64,000 nucleotides of DNA from Geodermatophilus tzadiensis (lineage in GTDB: Bacteria; Actinomycetota; Actinomycetes; Mycobacteriales; Geodermatophilaceae), in the NCBI RefSeq assembly GCF_003002915.1, contig NZ_PVTG01000009.1, forward strand, positions 1 through 64,000, read 5' to 3'. The notes beneath the pieces are model-generated. The model saw only the letters and a program-made list of their open reading frames with translations, was not told the DNA's origin and made no database searches. Of this stretch, positions 25,026 to 33,137 are shown one piece after another. The translations under genes were made by a program, and so were the position numbers. How positions within the stretch are numbered: the first letter of the stretch is position 1; each line of letters begins with the position of its first letter.

Positions 25026-25064
25026 ACTCGCAGGGTCATTGGTTCGAGTCCAATCGGGGGAGCA
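25026..25064 (+). other. tRNA 3'-half fragment, candidate attachment site
   Basis: A perfect T-arm is present: stem ATTGG (25038-25042), loop TTCGAGT (25043-25049), stem CCAAT (25050-25054). It is preceded by a GGGTC-like variable loop and followed by CGGGGGAG, which looks like the acceptor 3' strand and a G discriminator. Upstream there is no proper anticodon stem, D-arm or 5' acceptor strand. It is therefore a 3' fragment, as left when an integrase uses a tRNA gene as its target. Identity (possibly Asn-like) is undecided. Confidence 0.5.
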
Positions 25065-25119
25065 ACACCGCAGGTCAGCGGCCTGATGTGGTCGCGGGAC
25101 CGCGCCCCACAACCAATCT

Positions 25120-25132
25120 ACGACCAACAAAC
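25120..25132 (+). repeat. Direct repeat ACGACCAACAAAC, copy 2
   Basis: Second perfect copy of the 13-bp repeat at 24911-24923, on the other side of the tRNA-like fragment. Confidence 0.4.
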
Positions 25133-25600
25133 GAGCGGACCGCCCACCTCGGGCGAGGGCATCCTTCCCCGAGCGGCGATCACCGAGCGGGTCGGCGAAG
25201 AGGACCTACTTGAACCGCGGCGGTCGACCTCCCGAGCTGTGCGACGGGGTCGGAGCGGCTCACCGCGCCCGGAGGCGGACACGCCCCGGCGGCACACTCG
25301 TGAGGTGACGGCCCCAGCCGTAGTCGTGCAGCTGCCGCCAGGTGACCGCGGCGCGCCAGCCGAACCCCTCATCGCACAGCCGCTACGCCGTCTGCTCCCC
25401 GGACCACCACGGACCGCCGTTCTCCACCTCGACGTCCCGCGGCGGGTCGAAGCGGCGCTCGTCCAGCAGGCGGATGGAGATCGTCACTCGGCGGGACGTC
25501 ACCGGCTACAGGGCGACTCGGCTGAGTACCCGCCCGGCCGCAACGACCTCCCGAGTAGCAGCGCTCCGTCGGATGTCGCGCCGCTGCTGCACCGGCGCGC

Positions 25601-25963
25601 TCAGCTCCCGGTCAGACGTCCAGCGTGCTCCTGTTCCTCCGGTCGGACCTCCGATGCCCACGTACCGACGAGCCGCCACGAGACGGTCCCGTCCTCCGGG
25701 GTGACGCCCATGCCCGCGGCCAGAGCGTCGTCGATCATCGCCCGCACCCGCGATTCCTCGTCCGGCTCGGCCGCGAAGAGCACCCGCAGCCGAACCTCGT
25801 CCCCTGCGCGCTCGGCCCGGGTGTGGTGCGGAGCGAGCGGGCACGGCGGCTCGTGTTCCCGGCTGCCGCACAACGCGACGGTGATGACGCCGCCCGGCGC
25901 ACGGTCGTCCGCGCCAAGCTCGATCGACAGCAACGCGTCGTGCGCGAAGCGCTCCTTGGACAT
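25601..25963 (-). CDS. Small acidic protein, function unknown
   Basis: A 120-residue protein starting MSKERFAHDALLSIELGADD, with mixed strand/helix pattern (GGVITVALCGS, VRLRVLFAAEPDEESRVRAM, VSWRLVGTW). No known motif, signal peptide or membrane helix is seen. The frame continues upstream, but codon quality drops sharply before this ATG. No strong ribosome site is visible, so the call is moderate. It is isolated between gene-poor stretches. Confidence 0.45.
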   Translation of the reverse strand: MSKERFAHDALLSIELGADDRAPGGVITVALCGSREHEPPCPLAPHHTRAERAGDEVRLRVLFAAEPDEESRVRAMIDDALAAGMGVTPEDGTVSWRLVGTWASEVRPEEQEHAGRLTGS

Positions 25964-26512
25964 GTGCTGACTGTGGCAGCACGTCGACGCACCTCGAGGA
26001 AGGACGGAGGCGGCACATCCCACCTGGCGCTGAGTGGGCTGCTCGGGGACAGCGGCTCGGGTTCGCCGTGAGGGCCCATGGGCACCCCTTCGCCTGCAGG
26101 CAGTCGCGCCCCGAGAAGGCGCTGACGGTCCGGGTGGCGATCTGCCGCCTCGTGGCGATCGCCATGGAGTCACCTGTCAGCAGGGGACGGACCGGACGGA
26201 CCGCAAGCCCATTCCGGACGCCGAGATGGGCGCGGTCCCCCGTCGCCTCTCCGGCCGTGGCTCCCGCGCATGTCGATGACCCACCGCGGCCGACACCGCT
26301 CGCTGAGCAACCCCCAGGAATCCGAAGCAATCTGACCCTTCCTGAAGCCGCCCTCAGGGACTTGCCAGAGGGCCTGCGTTCACCGTCGCAGGAGAGGAAT
26401 CCTTGACGGACGGGGCTTCCCGGCCTCGGATGAAGGGTCCCGCCGAGGGGTCCGCCGCTGCCGTCTGGCGGCGCTCGAGCGGGGCGGCCACCGCGCCGGG
26501 AGGACGGAGATC
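25964..26512. other. Intergenic, no gene seen
   Basis: About 550 bp between the small acidic gene and the lipid-kinase gene. No supported gene, RNA or repeat array was recognised; the long frames on both strands look like shadows. Confidence 0.4.
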
Positions 26513-27460
26513 GTGGTGACGGAACCTGTGCGTCAGCGGTCGAAGACGGCGCTGGACGCCGACATCCGCGTCCGGCGCCGTACCGCGCTGGTCGTCAACG
26601 TCCGGTCCCGCCGGGGACGCCGTTCCTTCCCGGCGGTGCACCAACGGCTGCAGGCCACCGCGGAGCTGGTCGACGTGCGCCCGGTCGCCGACCCTCGGGG
26701 CCTGCCCGAGGCGCTCGCCGCCGCGGCCGACAGCGGCGCCGACCTCGTGGTGGTGGGCGGCGGCGACGGCACGCTGAGCGAGGCCACGCACCAGCTCGCC
26801 CACCGCGACGTCTGCCTCGGCGTGCTCCCGCTCGGCACGACCAACAACTTCGCCCGCGGCCTCGGCCTGCCGCTTCGCCTGCCCGCCGCCCTGCGCGTGC
26901 TCACCGACGGCAAGGTCGCCGACGTCGACCTCGGCCACGTGGCCGGGCGGCACTTCGCCAACCTGACCAGCCTGGGGCTGTCGGTGCAGGTCGCCGAGCA
27001 CGTACCGCACCGGCTCAAGCGGGTGCTCGGCCGCGCCGCCTACCCGCTGACCGCGCTCGCCCTGCTGCCCGGCCACCGGCCCTTCACCGCGCGCCTGCGC
27101 ATCGGCGACGAGGTTCACGAACTCACGACCCATCAGCTCAACATCGCCAACGGCAGTCACCACGCCGGCCGGGCGATCGCCTCCGACACCGGCCTCGACG
27201 ACCGCGAGCTGGTGGTGTACCGGCTGGGCGACGCCAACCGGCTCCGGCTGAGCCTCGCGACCGTCCGCCAGACGGTCATCGGACCCCGCCGGCCGCTGGA
27301 CCGCACCCGGTTCCTCACAGCCGGCGAGGTGTGGCTGGAGACCGACCCGCCCCTCGCGCTCGACGTCGACGGCGAGATCCGCGGACGCACGCCCGTGCGG
27401 ATCGTGCTCGAGGCCAACGCGCTGCGGGTGATGGTCGGCAGGGACTTCCCGGACCGCTGA
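26513..27460 (+). CDS. YegS/DAGK-family lipid kinase
   Basis: A 315-residue member of the diacylglycerol/sphingosine kinase catalytic family. ALVVNVRSRRGR begins the nucleotide-binding lobe. VVVGGGDGTLSEATHQLAHR carries the GGGDGT signature near residue 80, and VLPLGTTNNFARGLG the substrate loop. The C-terminal beta-domain contains HQLNIANGSHHAGRAIAS and LALDVDGE. It should phosphorylate a lipid (diacylglycerol, phosphatidylglycerol or similar) at the inner membrane. Start is GTG 26513 or the adjacent GTG 26516, after GGAGGACGGAG. It appears monocistronic and marks the return to ordinary chromosome-like genes. Confidence 0.85.
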   Translation: MVTEPVRQRSKTALDADIRVRRRTALVVNVRSRRGRRSFPAVHQRLQATAELVDVRPVADPRGLPEALAAAADSGADLVVVGGGDGTLSEATHQLAHRDVCLGVLPLGTTNNFARGLGLPLRLPAALRVLTDGKVADVDLGHVAGRHFANLTSLGLSVQVAEHVPHRLKRVLGRAAYPLTALALLPGHRPFTARLRIGDEVHELTTHQLNIANGSHHAGRAIASDTGLDDRELVVYRLGDANRLRLSLATVRQTVIGPRRPLDRTRFLTAGEVWLETDPPLALDVDGEIRGRTPVRIVLEANALRVMVGRDFPDR

Positions 27461-27947
27461 TCACTGCTCTCCTCGCGGTCAGGGGCCGCTCCTGGGACGA
27501 GGAGCGCCGGCTCCGTCCGCCACGGAGCAGGGTGAGTCGTCCGCACCGCCGCCCGCGGGCTCTCCTGTTCTGCGCGTCGGTGACCGCGCCGTGCTCATCG
27601 CTTGCACCCTGCAGGCGCGGACGTGGGCCGAGCATCGCTACAACCCGCCTCACGCGGTCGTCGAGGCGTGCGGCGGCTACCGAGGAACCCTGGGCGGCAG
27701 GGCGGAGGCGTTGTCCCGCAGGGAGGCGCACAACGGCGACGTTCGGGCGGAGCGGACGGACAAGCGCCGGTGCCCCGCAGGGGATCCCGTCCGGGACACC
27801 GGGGAGTGGGATCGCAGCTCGCCACCGGCCGCCCCGGAAGCCGGTCGTGTCGTGGGACCGGACCGGGGTGCTGAGCCCGGCGAGCAGGCCTCCCACAGAG
27901 AAGGCGCCAAGCGGTCATGACCACCAGGGCGGCGGGAGACTGCAACG
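27461..27947. other. Intergenic, no gene seen
   Basis: About 490 bp between the lipid kinase and SAM hydrolase-like genes. Frames on both strands are present but lack family features. No RNA gene or clear terminator hairpin was recognised. Confidence 0.4.
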
Positions 27948-28730
27948 ATGCTGCTGCACCTGATCGCTGACTACGGTATGGGAGACCTCGCCTTCGCCGA
28001 GGTACGACAGCGCCTGGGGATGCTCCTGCCCGACGCCGCGGTCGTCGTGACGTCCGTGGGACCGTTCGACACGCTCGGCGCCGGCTTCTGCATCGGGCAG
28101 CTCGCGCTCAACGACGGCCCGCAGGACATGGTCCTCTACGCGAACATCGCTCCACGACGGGATGAGGAGGACCCGCGGCGGAACAATGCGGGGGAACGGC
28201 TCGTCGCAGCCCGGCTGCCCTCGGGCGTCCTGGTCGTGGCGCCGAACGCGGGGTACACGTTCTCGTTCCTGCGGGACGAGGCCGAGGAGCTGCGCGAGGT
28301 GGAGGTGCCGGAGTCAGGCTCTCAGTTCCGGTCGCGGGACCTGTTTCCCGACGTCGTGGCCCGGCTGGCCCGGGGAGACGTCGGCCCGTTGGGTCCGCCG
28401 CTGCCGAACGAGGCCGTACCTGCGTTCCCCGAGCGCGTCGTCGCCTACACGGACGGATACGGCAACCTCAAGACCACCTGGACCGAGCTGCCGGCCCCAC
28501 CCGGTACGCGGGTCGGGATCGCAGTCGGTGACCAGCGGGGTTTCGCCGTGGTGAGCGACGGTGCCTTCGAGGTGCCGGTCGGCGAGACGTCCTTCGCGCC
28601 GGGGAGCTCCGGGTGGCGACGGCGGTCCGGGGGGTCGGCCGCGTTCCTCGAGCTGTTCCGGAGGGGGAGCAGCGCGGCCGCCATGTTCGGGCACCCGCCG
28701 GCAGGTACCCCTGTTGAGGTCGTCGGGTGA
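27948..28730 (+). CDS. SAM hydroxide adenosyltransferase-like (DUF62) protein
   Basis: A 260-residue protein of the SAM-dependent chlorinase/fluorinase/hydrolase superfamily. LIADYGMGDLAFAEVRQRL corresponds to the N-terminal DYGxxD SAM-binding loop, and VAYTDGYGNLKTTW to the conserved YxDxFGNxxTN block of the C-terminal domain. Ordinary actinobacterial members hydrolyse SAM to adenosine and methionine. Loop residues differ from the classic (DYG.GD, YGNLKTT), so substrate is uncertain. GGCGGGAG precedes the ATG. Neighbours give no pathway hint. Confidence 0.75.
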   Translation: MLLHLIADYGMGDLAFAEVRQRLGMLLPDAAVVVTSVGPFDTLGAGFCIGQLALNDGPQDMVLYANIAPRRDEEDPRRNNAGERLVAARLPSGVLVVAPNAGYTFSFLRDEAEELREVEVPESGSQFRSRDLFPDVVARLARGDVGPLGPPLPNEAVPAFPERVVAYTDGYGNLKTTWTELPAPPGTRVGIAVGDQRGFAVVSDGAFEVPVGETSFAPGSSGWRRRSGGSAAFLELFRRGSSAAAMFGHPPAGTPVEVVG

Positions 28731-28910
28731 GCCTGCGGGCGCAGCGCGTGCCGGGGCGCTCAGTCCCGCTCCAGCTTGGTGAGGGCCTTGACGGGTCGCG
28801 CGCGAACGGGGCACTCGCTCGCCCGCCAGGGTGATGCGAGCCGTCCTCGGGTGGCCCGCATCGCCCCGTAGCACGGATCGTTCCCTCCCCACGGGCGGAG
28901 GGGAACGAGG

Positions 28911-29075
28911 ATGTGGCTGTGGAACGGCTGGGCCGAGGCGCTGCAGGTGTGGCTGGTCATGGCCGGAGGGGCGGTCATCTTGCTGGCTCTGATCGCCGCC
29001 GTGGCATGGCACACGCACGACCGGACCGCGGCAGGTGACGCCGAGGCAGGCCTGACTGGGGAACTGCCGGGGTGA
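28911..29075 (+). CDS. Small single-span membrane protein
   Basis: A 54-residue protein, MWLWNGWAEALQVWLVMAGG followed by AVILLALIAAVAWHTHDRTA, with one hydrophobic helix and a short charged tail. GGAGGGGAACGAGG provides a strong ribosome site just before the ATG. It resembles the short N-terminal membrane segment seen in SHOCT-type small proteins but has no SHOCT motif. Lost from standard gene calls because of size. Confidence 0.55.
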   Translation: MWLWNGWAEALQVWLVMAGGAVILLALIAAVAWHTHDRTAAGDAEAGLTGELPG

Positions 29076-29094
29076 GCATGGCCACCTACCGCGC

Positions 29095-29514
29095 ACCTGG
29101 CAGACCGCGGCGGCAGCGGACCTCCGGGTGGTCGAGGAGGCGCTGGCGGTCAACGTCGTCGGCGCGTGGCGGACGGCCGTGGCACTGGCACCGCTGCTGC
29201 GACCGGGCGGCCGCCTGGTCGACGTCTCCAGCGGCGCCGGGTCCTTCGCGGAGACCGCGGGCGCCGGTGGTGCGCCCGCGTAGTCGGTGTCCAAGGCCGC
29301 GCTGGACGTGCTCACGGTGAAGCTGGCCGCGGACCTCCGCCGCCGCGGCGTGCTGGTCGACGCGGTCTGTCCCGGGTGGGTCGCCACCGACATGGGCGGT
29401 GCCGGTGGGCGCCCCGTGGCCGAGGGCGCCGCGAGCGTCCTGTTCGCCGTCGACGTCCCCGACGACGGGCCCAGCGGGGGCTTCTTCCGCGACGGCCGCC
29501 CCGTCCCCTGGTGA
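29095..29514 (+). pseudogene. Short-chain dehydrogenase relic, TAG at the catalytic Tyr
   Basis: The frame reads EEALAVNVVGAWRTAVALAP, GGRLVDVSSGAGSFAETAGA, then GAPA, a TAG at 29281-29283, and SVSKAALDVLTVKLAADLRR, ending DGRPVPW. In SDR enzymes the active site is YxxxK; here the Tyr codon of YSVSK has become TAG (TAC to TAG). The Rossmann N-terminus (TGxxxGxG) is also absent. So two lesions make it non-functional. The rest of the coding sequence is in one frame, so decay is fairly recent. Confidence 0.8.
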
Positions 29515-29566
29515 CCGGGCCCCGGGGGCCGCTGGTCGCCGCGTCGCGGAGGACGCTGCTCCGGGG

Positions 29567-30466
29567 CTACTTGATGCCGGTGTTCGCGACCCCCTGGGCG
29601 ATCTGCCGCTGCAGGACCAGGAAGACGGCGAGCAGGGGCAGGATGCCGAGGACGGCGGAGGCCATGGTCTCGGCGTACTGGATCGCGGAACCACCGACCA
29701 GGCTGCTGAGCCCCACGGGGATGGTCTGCGACTTGGTCTGGGTGAGCACCAGCAGCGGCCAGAGGAAGGCGTTCCAGGACGTGATGAACGTCAGGATCGC
29801 CACCGCGGAGATCGCCGGCCGGGACAGCGGCATGGCGATCTGCGAGTAGATCCGCCACCAGCCGGCACCGTCGAGCCGGGCGGCCTCGATGAGGGCCACC
29901 GGGATGGCCCTGATGAAGGAGTGGAAGACCAGCAGGGCCACGGGGAGGGCGACCGAGGGCAGGATGACCGCCCAGTAGGTCCCCAGCAGTCCGAGGGTCC
30001 GGAACTCGAGGAACTGCGGCAGCACGAGTGCCTCGACGGGCACCATCAGGCCGGCCAGGACGAGCCCGAACACGACGTACTTGCCGCGGAAGTCGAGGTT
30101 GACCAGGGCGAACGCGGCCATCGAGCAGACCACCACGGTGAAGACGACCGTCAGGGTGGAGATGACGAAGCTGTTGACGTACCACCAGCCCAGCGGGCTC
30201 GAGTTCCACGCGTAGCTGTACGCGTCGAGGTTCCAGTCGTCCGACCACGGGGTCGTGGGGTTCGCGGCGATCTCCTCGTTGGGCCGCAGCGACGTGATGA
30301 GCGCCCACAGGAACGGGACCAGCCAGATCAGGGCGAAGAGCGTCACGCACGTGGCGGCGAGCCGGTTGAACAGCTTCCCGCTCGCGTCCTGCTCGCCGCC
30401 CCGGCGCGGGCGCCGGGTGCCGGAGCTCTCGGTACCGGCCGCGGGCGCGGCCACCACGGTGGACAT
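29567..30466 (-). CDS. Sugar ABC transporter permease (MalG/UgpE type)
   Basis: A 299-residue inner-membrane permease with six hydrophobic segments. The EAA loop is EAARLDGAGWWRIYSQIAMP, which docks on the ATPase. ATG 30466 has GGGGAG upstream. It is the third gene of an operon: binding protein, MalF-type permease (15 bp upstream), this gene. No ATPase gene is present, as is common in actinobacteria where a shared MsiK-type ATPase serves many importers. The divergent glycosidase at 33138 suggests an oligosaccharide or glycoside substrate. Confidence 0.88.
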   Translation of the reverse strand: MSTVVAAPAAGTESSGTRRPRRGGEQDASGKLFNRLAATCVTLFALIWLVPFLWALITSLRPNEEIAANPTTPWSDDWNLDAYSYAWNSSPLGWWYVNSFVISTLTVVFTVVVCSMAAFALVNLDFRGKYVVFGLVLAGLMVPVEALVLPQFLEFRTLGLLGTYWAVILPSVALPVALLVFHSFIRAIPVALIEAARLDGAGWWRIYSQIAMPLSRPAISAVAILTFITSWNAFLWPLLVLTQTKSQTIPVGLSSLVGGSAIQYAETMASAVLGILPLLAVFLVLQRQIAQGVANTGIK

Positions 30467-30480
30467 CGTCGGGGCTCCCC

Positions 30481-31428
30481 TCAGGCGTCCGCGGAGTTGC
30501 TGCGCCGCCGGACCAGGAACCAGGCGACGCTGACGACGACCAGGACGACGAAGTAGACCATCGTCGCGGCGGCCGCGTAGCCGCCCCGGTAGGCGGAGAA
30601 CCCGGTGTCGAAGATGTACTGGATGACCGGACGCGTCGTGTAGTTCGGACCGCCGGTCAACAGGATGTAGATCTGGTCGAACACCTTCAGGGACGAGAGG
30701 ACCTGGAGGATCAGCACCAGGCCGATGGTCGGACGCAGCAGGGGGATGGTGATCATCCGGATCTGCTGCCACGGCCCTGCGCCGTCGAGCGTCGCGGCCT
30801 CGTAGACCTCCTCCGAGATCTCCTGGAGGGCCGCGGTGTAGAGGATGAAGTTGAAGCCGAACGTCCACCACACGGTGAGCAGGACGACGGCGAACCAGGC
30901 ACCCGAGGTGCTGCCGAAGAAGTCGGGGGCGGTGAGCCCGAACCAGCCGAAGGCGTTGGTGATGAGCCCGGTCTCGGGCGTGTACATGAACGCGAAGATG
31001 AGGCACACCGCGGCCGAGGGCACGACGTACGGGGCGAAGAAGGCGAGCCGGAAGAACCACTGGTTGCGGGACATTCGCGAGACGAGGACGGCGAACAGCA
31101 GCGGCAGCAGCACCAGGATCGGTGTGGTCAGCAGCGTGAACAGCGCCGAGTGCCACATCGAGGCCCAGAAGTCCGCGTTGGTGAGGACGTCGGCGTAGTT
31201 GGACAGGCCCACCCAGCTGCCCACGCCGGCCCGCACCGTGGTGGTGTTGAAGAGGCTGATCACGAGCCCGATGACCACCGGACCGATGAGGAAGGCGAGG
31301 TAGAGGGCCAGGAACGGTGTGGCGAACAGCCACCCCGCCCGGTTCTCGGACCGCGGGGCCCGCCCCGCGGTCGCCGGCCGCGTGGCCTCGACTCCCGACC
31401 TGGGCGCCGGCAGAGCGGTGGCGGTCAT
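30481..31428 (-). CDS. Sugar ABC transporter permease (MalF/UgpA type)
   Basis: A 315-residue permease with six predicted helices, starting with GWLFATPFLALYLAFLIGPV. The EAA loop EAATLDGAGPWQQIRMITIP is intact. It forms the heterodimeric channel with the MalG-type permease. It starts 13 bp after the binding-protein gene and ends 14 bp before the partner permease, consistent with a single transcript. Arg/Ala-rich cytosolic N-terminus of about 30 residues. Confidence 0.88.
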   Translation of the reverse strand: MTATALPAPRSGVEATRPATAGRAPRSENRAGWLFATPFLALYLAFLIGPVVIGLVISLFNTTTVRAGVGSWVGLSNYADVLTNADFWASMWHSALFTLLTTPILVLLPLLFAVLVSRMSRNQWFFRLAFFAPYVVPSAAVCLIFAFMYTPETGLITNAFGWFGLTAPDFFGSTSGAWFAVVLLTVWWTFGFNFILYTAALQEISEEVYEAATLDGAGPWQQIRMITIPLLRPTIGLVLILQVLSSLKVFDQIYILLTGGPNYTTRPVIQYIFDTGFSAYRGGYAAAATMVYFVVLVVVSVAWFLVRRRSNSADA

Positions 31429-31441
31429 GTCGGTCTCCGTC

Positions 31442-32770
31442 CTACACGGGTGGCCGGGCGGTGGAGAACGTCTGCAGGCTGCTGGTCAGGGCGTCGACGC
31501 CACCTGCGGGGTCGGTGGCACCGGTCAGCACGCTGGCGACGACGGAGCCCATGGCGGTCTGGAAGTCCGAGCCCGCTCCGGTGTACCAACCCGGCGGGTC
31601 GTAGACCGCGTCGAAGGCCGCCTCCGTGTAGTTGCTCTGCGGCTCGAGCGCGAGGAACTCCTCACTCTCCTGCACCGGCAGCCAGGCGGGGACGTGCCCG
31701 CCGTCCGCCCAGGTCGAGCTCTGGTCCAGCAGGCCCCTGACGAAGCGCACGGCGTTCTCGGTCCGCTCGGCAGGGCGTCCGGGACTCGCCGGGACGACCA
31801 GCGCGTGCGAGTCGGCGTAGGCGACCGGCTCGGGGCCGAGGAGGGCGGGGAAGGGGACGACGTTGAAGTCGAGGCCCTCGACGTCCCGGTACGTCGGGAT
31901 CTGCCACACGCCGTCGAAGAGGAAGCCGACCTCGCCGTTGCTGAAGAGGGTCGACGACGTCGTCGCCGTGGCGGTGCGCGGCATCAGCCCCCGCTCCCCG
32001 GTGAGACCCTGCAGGAAGGCGAAGGACTCCTCCATCGCGGCGCGGTCGATCGTGACCCGGGTACCGAGGTCCTCGACGATCGGTCCGGCCAGACCGGAGT
32101 AGGTCATCAGGAAGAGGCGCCAGCAGGTCGAGGGGTCCACCGTGATCGACGCGACCGCCGCGTACTCGTTGCCGGTCGAGTCCTTCATCGTCTGGAGGGC
32201 GGCGACGAAGTCGTCGCTGTTCCTCATCGGCTTGAGGTTCTCGCCGGTCTCGTCGAGCAGGCCGGCCTGCTCCGCCAGTGCGGTGTTGTAGTAGAGGACG
32301 AAGGGGTGGGTGTCGAGCGGCACCGCGTAGGTGGTGCCGTCCACCGTGGCCTTCTCCCAGGCGGCGGGCGTGAACTCGTCCTCGGTGATCCCCGCGGCGG
32401 CGAACTGGTCGGCGACGGGCTCGAGCAGTCCGGCCTGCGCCAGCAGCGGCACCCGGGACAGGTGCGCGACGGTCACGTCGGGCGGGCGGCCGCTCGAGGT
32501 CGACAGCGCCAGCTTGGTGTAGAAGGGGTTGCCCCAGGAGAGCAGCGAGGACTCGACCGACAGGCCGGAGGACTCGCGGAAGGTCTCCAGCATGGTCGCC
32601 ATGTTCTCGCCGTCACCGCCGCCGAACAGGTGCCAGAAGATGACGTCGGCCGTCCTCGGCTGCCCCCCGGAGAAGCTGGTGGCGATCGGTGACGCGCACG
32701 CCGACAGGGCGGCGGCGACCGAGAGCCCACCCCCGGCGGCGAGGAACTGGCGACGTGAGAGTCCAGTCAT
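31442..32770 (-). CDS. Sugar ABC transporter substrate-binding lipoprotein
   Basis: A 442-residue extracellular solute-binding protein (family 1). The N-terminus SRRQFLAAGGGLSVAAALSA followed by Cys combines a twin-arginine-like motif with a lipobox (LSAC), so it is probably a Tat-exported lipoprotein. FWHLFGGGDGENMATMLETF is the typical start of the mature sugar-binding fold. The upstream frame extends far but lacks family features, so ATG 32770 is chosen. It is the first gene of the importer operon, divergent from the GH2 gene across a 367-bp promoter region. Confidence 0.88.
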   Translation of the reverse strand: MTGLSRRQFLAAGGGLSVAAALSACASPIATSFSGGQPRTADVIFWHLFGGGDGENMATMLETFRESSGLSVESSLLSWGNPFYTKLALSTSSGRPPDVTVAHLSRVPLLAQAGLLEPVADQFAAAGITEDEFTPAAWEKATVDGTTYAVPLDTHPFVLYYNTALAEQAGLLDETGENLKPMRNSDDFVAALQTMKDSTGNEYAAVASITVDPSTCWRLFLMTYSGLAGPIVEDLGTRVTIDRAAMEESFAFLQGLTGERGLMPRTATATTSSTLFSNGEVGFLFDGVWQIPTYRDVEGLDFNVVPFPALLGPEPVAYADSHALVVPASPGRPAERTENAVRFVRGLLDQSSTWADGGHVPAWLPVQESEEFLALEPQSNYTEAAFDAVYDPPGWYTGAGSDFQTAMGSVVASVLTGATDPAGGVDALTSSLQTFSTARPPV

Positions 32771-33137
32771 GGGTACGTCCAGTCCTCGCCCGGCTGCCGG
32801 TGTCCAGGACTCTGCACGGCTTCCCGGGGGAGGGCAACAGGAGGATCTTCGCCGCGGCGGGGGTGGGGCCGGACGGCTTCCGGAGGTTCCCCCACCGCGG
32901 GGGCTCGATCGACGGTGTCCGCGCTGGTGGCCTCGTCGCAGGCGCCTCGACGGGCCGTCCCGAGGAGCCACCCGACCCCGCCGCGCCGGCGCCGAGGAGG
33001 TCGACGGCCTCGACCGGACACGCCGGTGTCCGGCGGGATCCGGGGCACCTGCCAGCATCGACGGTGTGGGCATCGCCACCGGACGGCCGGCCCGGCCCGG
33101 GTGACCCGCTCGTCGACCCCCGACCCGAGGAGTGACC
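32771..33137. other. Divergent promoter region, importer / glycosidase
   Basis: This 367-bp gap should hold promoters for both the ABC importer and the GH2 gene. I could not find a clear operator palindrome or strong -35/-10 pair by eye. No regulator gene for the pair is adjacent. Confidence 0.4.

Larger units (their letters stand above)
24681..25600. other. Gene-poor stretch around a tRNA-like fragment
   Basis: No gene is supported. Frames are short and lack family features. The recognisable signals are the tRNA 3'-half at 25026-25064 and a 13-bp direct repeat (ACGACCAACAAAC) on either side of it. The base composition is noticeably less G+C-rich near 24900-25130. This probably marks an integration boundary. 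Confidence 0.5.

Noticed and set aside
25000-25064. Complete tRNA gene
   Set aside because: Only the T-arm and acceptor 3' side are convincing; no D-arm, anticodon arm or 5' acceptor partner can be drawn.
24911-25132. Possible CRISPR-like repeat
   Set aside because: Only two 13-bp copies 209 bp apart, with no further units; better explained as attachment-site-related repeats.
25296-25320. GTGAGGTGACGG near 25304
   Set aside because: The two GTGA-type hexamers are 6 bp apart and no gene follows at a fitting distance.
28314-30350. Long minus-strand frame across the SAM hydrolase-like and permease genes
   Set aside because: It covers parts of unrelated genes in the wrong frame and shows no domain.
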